From an uncultured Lachnospiraceae bacterium (GTDB taxonomy: Bacteria > Bacillota > Clostridia > Lachnospirales > Lachnospiraceae): a DNA stretch of 47,522 nt. Below the pieces are notes generated by a model. It was not told the DNA's origin and made no database searches. It saw only the letters and a program-made list of their open reading frames with translations. This document shows, piece after piece, positions 24,468 through 34,064 of the stretch; position 1 is the first letter of the stretch; every line of letters starts with the position of its first letter. The stretch lies in the NCBI GenBank assembly GCA_947566645.1, contig CANOKL010000030.1, positions 1 to 47,522 on the forward strand. The letters run 5' to 3'. The position numbers and the translations under genes were made by a program.

Positions 24468-25724
24468 TTACCAGGCAGGTTTAAGACCCTCTTTTCTCCA
24501 TATCATACAGACGTATTTCCTGTCCCAGTCCGGGTCAGCGAAGTCGTAACCAATCATCTGACATCCATGACACAGGTCGTCCGCCATTTCAATAATAACG
24601 TCAATCAGTTCCAGATTGGTTTTCCACTTCTCTTCTATAGCGCTGAATCCAAGGAGGGCGCCGAGGATATTTCCGGTAACAGCCCCCGTGGAATCGCTGT
24701 CGCCTTTATGATTGACTGCGGCGGTCACGCCTGCGGAGAAATCATTCTGATGACGCAGCGCGCAGTAAAGCGCAATGCCCAGGGTTTCCTCCGCTACCCA
24801 TCCTTCGCCTATACGGTTAATATTATCAAGATCAGGTTTGTGATTTTCAGAAAGCCGGACTGCAAGATCTATGATATCCGTAAGCTCCTTCAGATGTTTA
24901 TCTCCCCGGAATATCTTTTGGACCGTCTTTTTGGCTTCCATTACGATATCCTTAAGTACGATATTCTTAAGCGGCTGCTCTTTCCAGCCAAAAACAATAC
25001 GGTATATGATATGCGTCATGACTGCTGCCGGCATGTAACCCAGGGAGTGTCCATGAGTAATGGCCGCGATCTCGGCCCCCTCCATATCAAGCTCCTCCAT
25101 ATCCACATAATACTGTTTTTTGAGCCCCAACGGAGCAACCCTCATAATACCTCCGCAGCCTTTGCTTGTATTTTGTGGTTTTTTGACATAATCCCCCACA
25201 TAGCCCTGCCCATCCTTGTGCCTCCTCAGGGCAGACAGGCAAGTATTCCCCGGCGCACGGCAACTATACAGTTCTGGTACATCTGCAAGCCAGGATTTGC
25301 GTCTAACCATACTGTCACGCAGCCGCCTGCTCTCTTCATAAGAGATTTCCTGCGTACGCAGCCAGTCATCATAAGCCATCGCCACGTAGTCTCTCGGCGG
25401 GCCTGCAACACCATTTGACATACCGCGAGTCTCCCTTACCAGAAGTCCGTTTGCAGTAAACAGGGTCATCTGGGTATCATCAGAAATGAGCGCCTTTCCC
25501 GTCTTCCTGTCCAGTTCATATTCCGTAATTCCCTTTTTTCCATATTTGGAGAAAATCTGATCTTCTCCCCAGAATTCAACAGCATATCCAAGGGCATCCC
25601 CGGCTGCCCCTCCCAGAAGGCATCCCCGGATCTTGTCCAGATTTACCTCTGTTTCCCGGATAAGCTTCATTGTTTCCCTGGCGGTCTGTCTCCTATTAAG
25701 CAGCTCCCGTACACTAATACGCAT
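24468..25724 (-). CDS. ADP-ribosylglycohydrolase family protein
   Basis: A 418-residue protein of the DraG/ARH family, which removes ADP-ribose from proteins or hydrolyses related ADP-ribosyl substrates using two Mg ions. The N-terminal motif RGCLLGGAAGDALGYAVEF, the first metal site SDDTQM (residues 81-86) and the second site NHKGDSDSTGAVTGNILGA are intact, so it should be active. The start at 25724 has GGGAGG overlapping the stop of the FHA-ABC gene, 8 bases away, so the two are probably translationally linked. It is the last gene of the long signalling operon. The substrate is unknown. Confidence 0.92.
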   Translation of the reverse strand: MRISVRELLNRRQTARETMKLIRETEVNLDKIRGCLLGGAAGDALGYAVEFWGEDQIFSKYGKKGITEYELDRKTGKALISDDTQMTLFTANGLLVRETRGMSNGVAGPPRDYVAMAYDDWLRTQEISYEESRRLRDSMVRRKSWLADVPELYSCRAPGNTCLSALRRHKDGQGYVGDYVKKPQNTSKGCGGIMRVAPLGLKKQYYVDMEELDMEGAEIAAITHGHSLGYMPAAVMTHIIYRIVFGWKEQPLKNIVLKDIVMEAKKTVQKIFRGDKHLKELTDIIDLAVRLSENHKPDLDNINRIGEGWVAEETLGIALYCALRHQNDFSAGVTAAVNHKGDSDSTGAVTGNILGALLGFSAIEEKWKTNLELIDVIIEMADDLCHGCQMIGYDFADPDWDRKYVCMIWRKEGLKPAW

Positions 25725-25732
25725 AGCAGATC

Positions 25733-28087
25733 CTACCTCCCATCCTTTGAAATTCTCCGCAGCAGCACCGTAGTCAGTATCCCGCAAATCAGTGCCATAA
25801 CACCTAATATTGCCCAATGATGCAGCACATGTCCCTTGGTATATTCAAAAATCTTCTGAAACTCATGCTCTGCATTTGGCATTTCCTGCTGCAATTTTGT
25901 CTCTAAATCATTTAAATTTGCAATGCTTCCCAAGCCCTCTACAGACCATTTACTCACCGTCACATATGCGATTTTCTTTCCCACGCCCTTTAATTCAAAC
26001 AAAATTCCGGAAAACAAAAGCTGGATGATTAACACAAACGGGGCGCAAGTCATAGCTTTATCGCCGCTCTTTACCATAGCAGATATGACAAAGCCCAGTG
26101 CCATGGATGCCATAATCGTTAACCACAACGTAAAGAAAATTTCAAAAAAAGCAGTTTCGAAAAAGACTCCCTTTTCCGGCATGCCTACAGCAATTGCAAA
26201 TACGATTGTAATAAGCAATGCCTGCACAACTCCCAGGATTGCCTGCACGGTATATTTAGAAAGGGTATATGCCCATAGCTTTAAATTGCTCATATACTCC
26301 CTCTTCAGAATCACACGTTCCTTACAGATCTCCTGAATGGAGTTAAAAAGGCCGATCCAGATCCCTGCGCAGCTTAATGCAAATAGAATGGATTTCGTAC
26401 TCTCGTATATTTCAAATACCTCGTCATCCGCCACGACTGCAAGAAGAAGGGCAATAGCGACAGGCTGCAGCAAAAGCATCCCCAGGCGCTGTATATCATT
26501 TTTGATGAGTTCCGTATAGCGGGACATAAGAATGAACATCTGTCTGATACCGCCAATATACTTTCTTTTTCCCTCTGTATTATTTTGTCTGACATCTGCT
26601 GGTTTCGGCGAGACAAATTTCTTATACTGTTTCTCCCAGGCTTCCGGCTTTGCAGCAATCTCATTATAAATATCAACCAGACTCCTGGTGTCAAAAAACA
26701 TACGGGCTTCTTCTGTCGTACCACAAAAACACAGCCTGCCTCCCTGCCCCATAAAAATAATTTTATCACATAAATCCAGGCTCTGTGTCGTATGAGTTAC
26801 CATAATAATGGTCTTTCCCTGATTCTTAGCCAGCCTGTTCAAAGTCTCCATCAGTTTTTTCTCTGTTCCAGGGTCTAATCCAGAAGTAGGTTCATCCAAA
26901 AAGAAGAGGCTTGGATCTGCCAGTAACTCGACAGCAATGCTTGCACGCTTTTTCTGGCCCCCGGACAGCTTTCGGATATAAGTATCCTGGTGCTCTTTTA
27001 GTTCCACCATATCCAAAACCTCTGAAATGCGCTGCTGGATTTCCTGTTTTGTAATGTCCTTTGACATTTTCATCTTGGCTGTATAATACAGCATGCGCTT
27101 TAAGGTAAGGTTTTCATAAATAATATCCTGCTGCGGCACATAGCCAATTAGATTTTTTAGCATAGAGAAGTTTTTTTCTAAGGAAACCCCATTAAAAAAT
27201 ACATTCCCTTCCTTTTTCTTATCAAAACCGCTGATCGCATTCATCAAAGTCGATTTTCCGGCGCCAGAGCCGCCGATAATGGCCACAAACTCATTGCTCT
27301 CAATATCACAGTCCACTTCATGGAGAATCTGTTTGCCCTTATCCACATATTTATTTATATTTCGTATCGTAAGGCTGACGCCCTGCCGGCTATTCTTATA
27401 CAGAATCTGTTTCTTTGTAAACAGCAGTATACTGTCCAGGATCTGGATTACATCTTTATCCCGCAGCGTATAAGAACCTGTAATTTGCCGTCCATTTACC
27501 AGAATGCCATGCTTGCTGCCAGCATCTGAGATCGCATAAAAGTCCCCGGATTTTTCCAGTACAGCATGTTTTCTGGAAATACACGGATGTAATAAGACAA
27601 TGTCATTTTCTCTACCCCGGCCAATCCGAATCTGGTTATCTTCCCCTAATAAATATTTCTGCCATTTTCCCTGCTGTGTTCCCCTTGCGTACAGCACCAG
27701 AACAGACCTTTGCTGATCCTTTTTGCCATGAATACGCAGAATATCCCCATCTAAAAGAGCCACATAATTCTTGTTATTCCTTACAAACTGACTTCTGCCC
27801 CTGCTTTCAATATAAGTGCCATTCGTGCTCCCAAGATCTGCAAAATATGCCCTCCCATCAACCATTTTCAGTTTTCCATGGTTTCTGGATACAATATCGG
27901 AGTTTATCACAATATCATTTTGTTCCGGATTCCTGCCAAAGTAAATCCGTCCTTTTGAAAGCTTTTCCAGGTTTATTTCTTGTACATGCCCTTCATCATC
28001 CACGACTAAAAGATAGTGCTGCTGATCTTTCCCAGGGAGATCCGGCGCTATAAATAAGGTATCATTTTCTCTGAATTCTGAGTTCAT
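25733..28087 (-). CDS. FHA-FHA-ABC exporter (ABCG type)
   Basis: A 784-residue fusion. Two FHA phosphothreonine-binding domains come first (residues about 45-120, with GRNPEQNDIV, SRNH and STNGTY; about 150-225, with GRGRENDIV, SRKH and a weaker SKHG). Then an ABC ATPase has Walker A GGSGAGKST (272-280), LSGGQKKR and Walker B LFFLDEP. A membrane domain of about six helices (540-780) follows. The layout matches Mycobacterium tuberculosis Rv1747, an FHA-gated exporter phosphorylated by PknF. Control by the kinases encoded upstream is likely. The start is set by AGGAGAAAAC. The exported substrate is unknown. Confidence 0.93.
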   Translation of the reverse strand: MNSEFRENDTLFIAPDLPGKDQQHYLLVVDDEGHVQEINLEKLSKGRIYFGRNPEQNDIVINSDIVSRNHGKLKMVDGRAYFADLGSTNGTYIESRGRSQFVRNNKNYVALLDGDILRIHGKKDQQRSVLVLYARGTQQGKWQKYLLGEDNQIRIGRGRENDIVLLHPCISRKHAVLEKSGDFYAISDAGSKHGILVNGRQITGSYTLRDKDVIQILDSILLFTKKQILYKNSRQGVSLTIRNINKYVDKGKQILHEVDCDIESNEFVAIIGGSGAGKSTLMNAISGFDKKKEGNVFFNGVSLEKNFSMLKNLIGYVPQQDIIYENLTLKRMLYYTAKMKMSKDITKQEIQQRISEVLDMVELKEHQDTYIRKLSGGQKKRASIAVELLADPSLFFLDEPTSGLDPGTEKKLMETLNRLAKNQGKTIIMVTHTTQSLDLCDKIIFMGQGGRLCFCGTTEEARMFFDTRSLVDIYNEIAAKPEAWEKQYKKFVSPKPADVRQNNTEGKRKYIGGIRQMFILMSRYTELIKNDIQRLGMLLLQPVAIALLLAVVADDEVFEIYESTKSILFALSCAGIWIGLFNSIQEICKERVILKREYMSNLKLWAYTLSKYTVQAILGVVQALLITIVFAIAVGMPEKGVFFETAFFEIFFTLWLTIMASMALGFVISAMVKSGDKAMTCAPFVLIIQLLFSGILFELKGVGKKIAYVTVSKWSVEGLGSIANLNDLETKLQQEMPNAEHEFQKIFEYTKGHVLHHWAILGVMALICGILTTVLLRRISKDGR

Positions 28088-28152
28088 AAGTTTTCTCCTG
28101 ATTTTGCAAAGCAGGCTGTGATACTTCACAGGCCTGCTGAATCATTCCGTTT

Positions 28153-29025
28153 TTATATTAGGTGTAATACATTATCCGCCTCTCCGAGCACCAGCAGCCC
28201 TCCGGCATTCACTTCTGTTGCTACCCCTTTCTGCAGCTTATTATTGTCATAGTATGTACCATTCGAAGAAGAATCTGTAATCTGGTACCTTCCATTGTGG
28301 AGTTTGCATACTGTGCAGTGAATGCGGCTGACCTTAGGGTGGTTCACCTGGATCTCGCAGCAGGGTTCCCTGCCGATCTTGTAGTTCCTCCCTGTATATA
28401 CTTCAAATCGTTTCCCCTGCAGTACGCCAAACATTCCCTCAATCGTACCTGCACCTGATGGAAATGGGTCTGGGCCAGGACTTGGAAGCGGTCTGGATCC
28501 TGGAAACTGACCAGAAACAATATTTGAAACAGGAACAGCCCTCTTATGCTTTAAGAGCAGCATAACTCCTGTAGCAATCCGCCACAACATGGAAAACAGA
28601 TAACTAAGTATCATCCCTGCCCCTGCTCTTGCAGCAATTCCAAAAATAAATGCTATGGCAGTGAATGCGGCGCCTGTAAAATATAGAATGGCAAATACAA
28701 CCAGGGTTTCTTTTGCCTTGACATAGTCTCTGACCAAAAGGATTCCTGTCATTGCTGATACAGCCAGTATAGCCACCACAATAAGAAAAAGAATAATCAT
28801 AACAACCATTACGGATCCTGAAACAGAACCCATCATAGCGCTGCTATATGAATCCATAAACGGGCTGTAGTCATCCACATATGATGTCAGCATTGCAGAA
28901 CCAGCAAAAAGCAAAATCATGCCCAGCAGCAGAAGTACTCCGCCAAGTGCTGTAAAAACCAATAAGATAATCCCCCATACTTTAAATAATGTATTCGATC
29001 CATCTATCCGATATCTTTCTTTCAT
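28153..29025 (-). CDS. Membrane protein with C-terminal FHA domain
   Basis: A 290-residue protein with four to five hydrophobic helices in the first 175 residues (for example ILLVFTALGGVLLLLGMI and VMVVMIILFLIVVAILAV), a Pro/Ser/Gly linker, and an FHA domain (about 205-288). All key positions are present: IGREPCCEI, VSRIHC and SSNGTYY. It should bind a phosphothreonine partner at the inner membrane face. The start at 29025 has GGAGGG upstream. It lies between another membrane-FHA gene and the FHA-ABC gene in the operon. Confidence 0.9.
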   Translation of the reverse strand: MKERYRIDGSNTLFKVWGIILLVFTALGGVLLLLGMILLFAGSAMLTSYVDDYSPFMDSYSSAMMGSVSGSVMVVMIILFLIVVAILAVSAMTGILLVRDYVKAKETLVVFAILYFTGAAFTAIAFIFGIAARAGAGMILSYLFSMLWRIATGVMLLLKHKRAVPVSNIVSGQFPGSRPLPSPGPDPFPSGAGTIEGMFGVLQGKRFEVYTGRNYKIGREPCCEIQVNHPKVSRIHCTVCKLHNGRYQITDSSSNGTYYDNNKLQKGVATEVNAGGLLVLGEADNVLHLI

Positions 29026-29051
29026 CTTTCCCTCCATTCCCAGGCTTCCAG

Positions 29052-30371
29052 TCAGCCCAAAGTAATCTCATTGCTCCCGTCAGCCAGACTCAATACTGTC
29101 CCTGCCGGGTATTCCTGTGGTGTGTCCTTCTGCAGACGGCTGCCATTTACAAATGTACCATTTGTAGAATGATCCTTCACAATATATCTATCTCTGTTAG
29201 GATTATAGCGGATACTGCAGTGTATATTGCTCACCCTGGGATTATTAATAACCAGGTTTGCTTTCTGAGGATTCTTTCCCACAATGACTTTCCGATCCTG
29301 CGGAAGCATAAAGCCCTGTCCTGCCATAACCCCCTTCGTACATTTAACCTGGCCCATAGGCGCTGCCATCACTGGCGGGCGCTCCGGAACCGGCTGCTGC
29401 TTCGGAACAGATGGCTGTTTCGGAACCGGCTGCTGTCCTGGAACCGGCGGTTCATAGAAACCGGACTCTGTAACTGGAATCTCTTTCTCCGGCGGATTTG
29501 GAAACTGGCTGTAGCCATTTTCTGCACTGCCTCCCTGAAGGCTGTTTTCATCAGGCTGAGGGGTATTTCCATAGTAATCCCATCCGGAATTCTCTTCGAT
29601 ATGCGGTTCAATAATCTCCTCACTTTTTCCAAGAAGCATGGAGAGCACACTCACCAGAATCAGGCAGAGGGCTGCTATAAATGCGATCAAAAATGCCACA
29701 GAATAAAAACAGGAGAGCATCTTAGTCGTAACAGAGAGTGTTTTTTCCGATCCCAGCCCTCCAAAGTTTGCCCCAAGTTCATCCATAATGGAACTGCCCG
29801 CCTTCTTTACAACCGCACGTATAAGAAAGAACCTGAGATAGCCAAAAGCAATTGCTCCGATCACACCATATACTGTACTTATAATCAAAGGAATCATCTT
29901 ATTCCACTCTAATAGAAAACCAAGGATTGTCATCAATATAATAATAGCTGCCCCAATATATACTGCCCACAGGAAAAACCTCAGAATACTATACTTTTTT
30001 TGTATACTGGCAAAGGGTTCCTCATCCTCAGCATCCTTAAGCTCTTCTTCTGTAATCTGATCACCCAGGACAAGCCTTGAAAAACTGTGGGTCATGATGG
30101 CAAAAGGAGAAATCTTTGATATCTTAACATGATGTTCTTCCTCATATTCTTTTACCTCTTCATCAAGTTTTTCCTTCTCTTCCTCAATGCTGTCCCCAAT
30201 GAGGCTGTCTGCCAGATCTCCAAGAATATTATTGCCCGTTACAGACTTTACCATATCCCCGAGCACATCCCCGTTAATCCGGAAGGCCGGCAGAAACATC
30301 GTAATGACCAAAACCAGTGACACCACAGTCACTATAATCATCTGCCACAATTTCATTGTCTTTTGTTTCAT
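29052..30371 (-). CDS. Membrane protein with C-terminal FHA domain and Pro-rich linker
   Basis: A 439-residue protein. One N-terminal helix (about residues 8-30) is followed by a roughly 100-residue extracellular segment rich in Glu and Lys, then three to four helices (about 130-245), a long proline/glutamine linker with tandem PVPKQ-type repeats (about 300-335), and an FHA domain (about 350-435) with GKNPQKANLV, VSNIHC and STNGTFV. The first FHA arginine is replaced by lysine (GKN), but the Ser, His and Asn positions are intact. GGAGGAAGAG precedes the ATG. Confidence 0.9.
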   Translation of the reverse strand: MKQKTMKLWQMIIVTVVSLVLVITMFLPAFRINGDVLGDMVKSVTGNNILGDLADSLIGDSIEEEKEKLDEEVKEYEEEHHVKISKISPFAIMTHSFSRLVLGDQITEEELKDAEDEEPFASIQKKYSILRFFLWAVYIGAAIIILMTILGFLLEWNKMIPLIISTVYGVIGAIAFGYLRFFLIRAVVKKAGSSIMDELGANFGGLGSEKTLSVTTKMLSCFYSVAFLIAFIAALCLILVSVLSMLLGKSEEIIEPHIEENSGWDYYGNTPQPDENSLQGGSAENGYSQFPNPPEKEIPVTESGFYEPPVPGQQPVPKQPSVPKQQPVPERPPVMAAPMGQVKCTKGVMAGQGFMLPQDRKVIVGKNPQKANLVINNPRVSNIHCSIRYNPNRDRYIVKDHSTNGTFVNGSRLQKDTPQEYPAGTVLSLADGSNEITLG

Positions 30372-30446
30372 GAATCTCTTCCTCCTGATAAATAATATTT
30401 AAGCCGCCAGGGCTAATTTTTCCATCTGTACAGCCGCGCTCCCGGA

Positions 30447-32597
30447 TCATTTCTCCGAGCGCCACCAGCTTTTGTTTCCAATAACATCGTAATAACGCTG
30501 TGAAGGAATTACGGTGCCGTCCCGGATCTCGAACACCTCCCAGATCACGCCGCTTCTGTGTGCCGGAACATAAAAGGTCTGAATCAGCCCCTGGCTCCCA
30601 TATACCCGGACAGTCGCCGACGAGTCAGACATCTGGGTGCTCTTTTCATTGTCCTGGCTGCAGTTCGTATAATCGCACACATAGAACTTATACTGCCCCC
30701 GCCTGACCTGGCTGATCGTAGTCGTCTCCGGCCCGTATCCGTCCGTGTCATCCACATCCAGTGAATGGTCTCCCTCCTTGTCCTCCATATGGTAATAGCA
30801 GATGTGATGATCCTCTGCCTCCCCGGTATCTGTGGGAGCGAACAGATGGGAATCAAGGTCACGGGGCTCTTCATTCCACGTCAGCACAATCCGGTATTCA
30901 TCCTCCTTAAGCTCAGGCGTAGCATAGACTGCCAGCTCGTTTCCGGTCTCCCCGGATACGAACAGAGAACTGTATGTATCCATATATCCGTCCCTGGACA
31001 TCTGCACCGTATACATGCCGGGCGTCAGGCTGACGCTCTCCCTGTATCCGGACACCTGCCCCTGGAATACCGCCTCGCCGGTTCTGTTGTTGACGCCCCG
31101 CCGTATGATTACCATAGATTCGTCCAGTCTGTCCATACCGTTTCCATCTGACGATTTATTGAGCGCATCATAAAAGGTCAGCTCACAGTCGTATTCATTT
31201 TCATCCTTATGGGAAAGCCGGACCTCCTCCTGGCTCAGGCTGACCTCACTGACATCTGCCTCTATGCCATACAGAATTTCCTCTATATAGCCCTCCTTCT
31301 GAAAATGCAGCTGGTACTCTGCCTCTTTCGTCGGCACCATAATCTCATAGCAGCCCTCCTGGTCCGTCTTCACCGTACATAAGGGCTCATCATACTCCTC
31401 TGACTCCAGGCTCACCTCTGCATCATCCAGGCCCTCTCCCGAGGCTTCGTTGATGTATCCGGTAATAGTGCTGAGCCCTTCCTGGTTCATAGCTACATCC
31501 AGGACATTGTATGCCATGTTCAAGATTTCCTTTTCTTTTTTGTCATATTTCTTCTTTATCTCATTGCTGCAGTCAGAATACAGGATGACATTCGGAAAAC
31601 CGCTTTCCGTCAGACGTTTCTGCTCCCCATTTCCACAGCAGTAATTGGTCATCTTTCCATTTTTTACGGCTCTCCATGTAACCATCGTATCCTTATGGTA
31701 CAGATATCTCTCGCCGTCACGGTCCGGTGTGGCATAACTGGGCGTATAATTCACATCACTGTATGCATAGACAAAATTCACCGCTCCCTTGTCTGTATAG
31801 TAGTATTCCACAATCCCCAGCCTCTCTGGCATGTATTCAATACTAACGATCTTATGGATGATGTCCGTATCCGGATGATGGTAAATCTCATATTCTATCT
31901 CATTTCCAGTCTCCTGGTCAATGAACTTCTTCTTTTCTACCTGGTACGAGTTGATCTGTCCGTCTTTTTCACTGTCTGGATCCACATCCTCCAGCTTATA
32001 AAATATTTTCCTGTTCCATGTATACCCTGCATCCCTCTCGCCTGGTTCGCGCTCTGTTCCTTTTACATCAATAAGCCGGGCATCCTCTTTGGAACATGCC
32101 AGCCGGACGGTTCCGTCCTCTGCCGCCTCTTCCTCTGGCTGCTCCCCGTTGAGCGCCCCGACCTGCCAGGCAAAATCCTCTGCCTCAGTTCCGCTCCTGA
32201 TCACACACGCTGCCTTAACGGTGTCGTCCGTTTTACTGGAAGCCACAAGGTTACAGTTCATCCCGTAATCATTTGCCACAATATGACCCTTGCTCCCCAC
32301 TGCCAGTCTGTCGGAGTCAGAGGACCAGACCACATCCTCCGGAGACATCCCCTCGCACTGGAGATACTGGCTCATATCCATCTCCTGATTCGCCTGTACC
32401 TCATAGACATCTGCAGTAAAGGCCAGCTTCCCCGCCGCCGTATCCGCACTTTCACCATCTTCAGTCTCGGACTGCACCTGATAGACCGGTTCCTCCGCCC
32501 CGAACACAAATACGAACAAGAGAAATATAACCAGCAGTACCAGACAGATACAGCAGGCAATACAGGTTGATACAATACTGCTCTTCTTTTCTTGCAT
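30447..32597 (-). CDS. Membrane-anchored extracellular protein with DUF2135-like domain
   Basis: A 716-residue protein. A short cytosolic start and one helix (about residues 10-33) anchor a large extracellular part. At about 375-455 and 490-555 are carboxypeptidase-regulatory-like beta-sandwiches (ITGYINEASGEGLDDAEVSL; VQMSRDGYMDTY). The C-terminal part (about 565-690) begins RIVLTWNEEPRDLDSHL, the hallmark of the YfaP/DUF2135 group. I know of no firm function. Among FHA and kinase genes it could be an extracellular sensor or cell-wall-contacting partner. GTGAGGGAA precedes the ATG; it follows the FHA gene at 32613 by 15 bases. Confidence 0.82.
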   Translation of the reverse strand: MQEKKSSIVSTCIACCICLVLLVIFLLFVFVFGAEEPVYQVQSETEDGESADTAAGKLAFTADVYEVQANQEMDMSQYLQCEGMSPEDVVWSSDSDRLAVGSKGHIVANDYGMNCNLVASSKTDDTVKAACVIRSGTEAEDFAWQVGALNGEQPEEEAAEDGTVRLACSKEDARLIDVKGTEREPGERDAGYTWNRKIFYKLEDVDPDSEKDGQINSYQVEKKKFIDQETGNEIEYEIYHHPDTDIIHKIVSIEYMPERLGIVEYYYTDKGAVNFVYAYSDVNYTPSYATPDRDGERYLYHKDTMVTWRAVKNGKMTNYCCGNGEQKRLTESGFPNVILYSDCSNEIKKKYDKKEKEILNMAYNVLDVAMNQEGLSTITGYINEASGEGLDDAEVSLESEEYDEPLCTVKTDQEGCYEIMVPTKEAEYQLHFQKEGYIEEILYGIEADVSEVSLSQEEVRLSHKDENEYDCELTFYDALNKSSDGNGMDRLDESMVIIRRGVNNRTGEAVFQGQVSGYRESVSLTPGMYTVQMSRDGYMDTYSSLFVSGETGNELAVYATPELKEDEYRIVLTWNEEPRDLDSHLFAPTDTGEAEDHHICYYHMEDKEGDHSLDVDDTDGYGPETTTISQVRRGQYKFYVCDYTNCSQDNEKSTQMSDSSATVRVYGSQGLIQTFYVPAHRSGVIWEVFEIRDGTVIPSQRYYDVIGNKSWWRSEK

Positions 32598-32612
32598 TCG
32601 CGTATTCCCTCA

Positions 32613-33608
32613 CTATAACAGTTGAAACTTCTGCGCACTGCTGCCAATACTTAAGACGCTTCCCCGTCTTGCAAGATACCAGCCGCCCTTCTGAAGGACT
32701 GCATCAATATAAACGCCATATGGGGAATTAATATATACCTCATAGCATTCCTTAGACAGGTTAAAACGCACTGCACAATGTTCCGCACTGACATAATTAT
32801 CCTGAATCTTAATCGCCGCTCCATTCCCAGAACCAATCATAACCGCCTGATTCTTCAGATATATGGTCTGTCCGGCATAGACCCCGCTGATGCCCCGGAT
32901 TCCAGGGGCGCTGCTGACGCCAAAAATCCCGGAAACACCATTATTTCCCACAGAGCCGCCGTCCACACGAATGATCTTGCCATTTCCGTTATCAACCGCT
33001 CCCCGGAAGAAGAAGATGTATAACAGAGAAACCACTGTCAGGAGCATCCAGAAGCTGATGGTCCCGACCCAGTAAGATCCGCTTCCCATGTATCCGTTCC
33101 ACCATTCGCCGGCACTGTAGGATATGCTTATATAAGCAAGAAACTGGAACAGCACAATCAGCGAGGAATCTGTAATTACAAGAATCATGAGCAGCGTCCC
33201 CAGGTTCACCCTGGAGAAAAAATGGATAAAGCCGCAGGCCACAATACCGAGAGAAAGCAGGAGAAGCAGTACAAATAAAACTGTAATCAGCACCGAGCCC
33301 GAGTTCCTGTAATAGAACGGCAGATTCAAAAAGCACATATAGTGCAGAATAAATGTGAGGAAGTGAAACACCCCCACACTATAGAGCAGTACAATCGCCG
33401 TCAGCCGGAACGCCATCATAACCCCCATGCCAAGCGCAAACAGCAGAAGCATAATCCATGCCGCGCTCCCTCCTCCCATGGCTGCTGCGATCAACGTAAG
33501 AAACGCCGAAAAGCAGACGACACACCACAGGACGAACTCCCTGATCACTCCAGGCCTCTTATCAGGCCTCCTCTCATGCATCAGTGAAGAAAAAATATTT
33601 TGAATCAT
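32613..33608 (-). CDS. Multi-helix membrane protein with degenerate FHA domain
   Basis: A 331-residue protein with about six hydrophobic helices in residues 20-215 (for example WIMLLLFALGMGVMMAF and FWMLLTVVSLLYIFFF), a Gly/Asn/Ser linker, and a C-terminal FHA-like fold (about 250-330). The FHA motif is worn: IGSGNGAAI lacks the arginine, VSAEHC keeps Ser and His, and SPYGVYI replaces the Asn-Gly-Thr turn. Phosphothreonine binding is therefore doubtful. The second ATG (33608) is chosen because GAGGAGGA is too close to the first. It follows the small FHA gene by 12 bases. Confidence 0.85.
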   Translation of the reverse strand: MIQNIFSSLMHERRPDKRPGVIREFVLWCVVCFSAFLTLIAAAMGGGSAAWIMLLLFALGMGVMMAFRLTAIVLLYSVGVFHFLTFILHYMCFLNLPFYYRNSGSVLITVLFVLLLLLSLGIVACGFIHFFSRVNLGTLLMILVITDSSLIVLFQFLAYISISYSAGEWWNGYMGSGSYWVGTISFWMLLTVVSLLYIFFFRGAVDNGNGKIIRVDGGSVGNNGVSGIFGVSSAPGIRGISGVYAGQTIYLKNQAVMIGSGNGAAIKIQDNYVSAEHCAVRFNLSKECYEVYINSPYGVYIDAVLQKGGWYLARRGSVLSIGSSAQKFQLL

Positions 33609-33620
33609 CCTCATTCCTCC

Positions 33621-33992
33621 TCATCGTAATTTATATATATTGCCGCTGCCTACCCAGAGCTCAGTCTTCGGCGGCAGATAGTATTCCTGATTCGCCTGCA
33701 GTCTGGAGCCGTCCTTCAAAAAGGTTCCGTTGCGCGAATAATCCACTACCCGGTATTTCTTTAACGCCCCAATATAAGTAATCTCAAAATGCTTCCCGCT
33801 GACCCGGGGATCCGGTATCACATAATTACTGACCGACGGATCCCTTCCGGCAACTACCCTCCTGTCACTTTTCAGCGGAACCATACTGCCGATCTCCTGC
33901 CCGTTAATACAGATCATGGCGCCGGATTCCTCCGCCGACATTGCAAGACTGCTTGTCACCTGCATCGTTCTCGTGTTATTTACATCTCTCAT
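33621..33992 (-). CDS. Small soluble FHA-domain protein
   Basis: A 123-residue protein, mostly a single FHA domain (about residues 35-120), with intact AGRDPSVSNYV, VSGKHF and SRNGTFL motifs. It has no membrane segment. It may act as a diffusible adaptor between phosphorylated kinases and other partners, as small FHA proteins such as GarA/OdhI do, though it lacks their N-terminal phospho-site context. The start with GAGGAGAGGT is preferred; a longer frame to 34058 reaches back close to the preceding gene without a good site. Confidence 0.85.
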   Translation of the reverse strand: MRDVNNTRTMQVTSSLAMSAEESGAMICINGQEIGSMVPLKSDRRVVAGRDPSVSNYVIPDPRVSGKHFEITYIGALKKYRVVDYSRNGTFLKDGSRLQANQEYYLPPKTELWVGSGNIYKLR

Positions 33993-34064
33993 ACCTCTCC
34001 TCTTTTCTACTATCGTAATCCCTTTCTTACGGTCAGCACAGCAAATACCCTCTCTCATGCTGTA

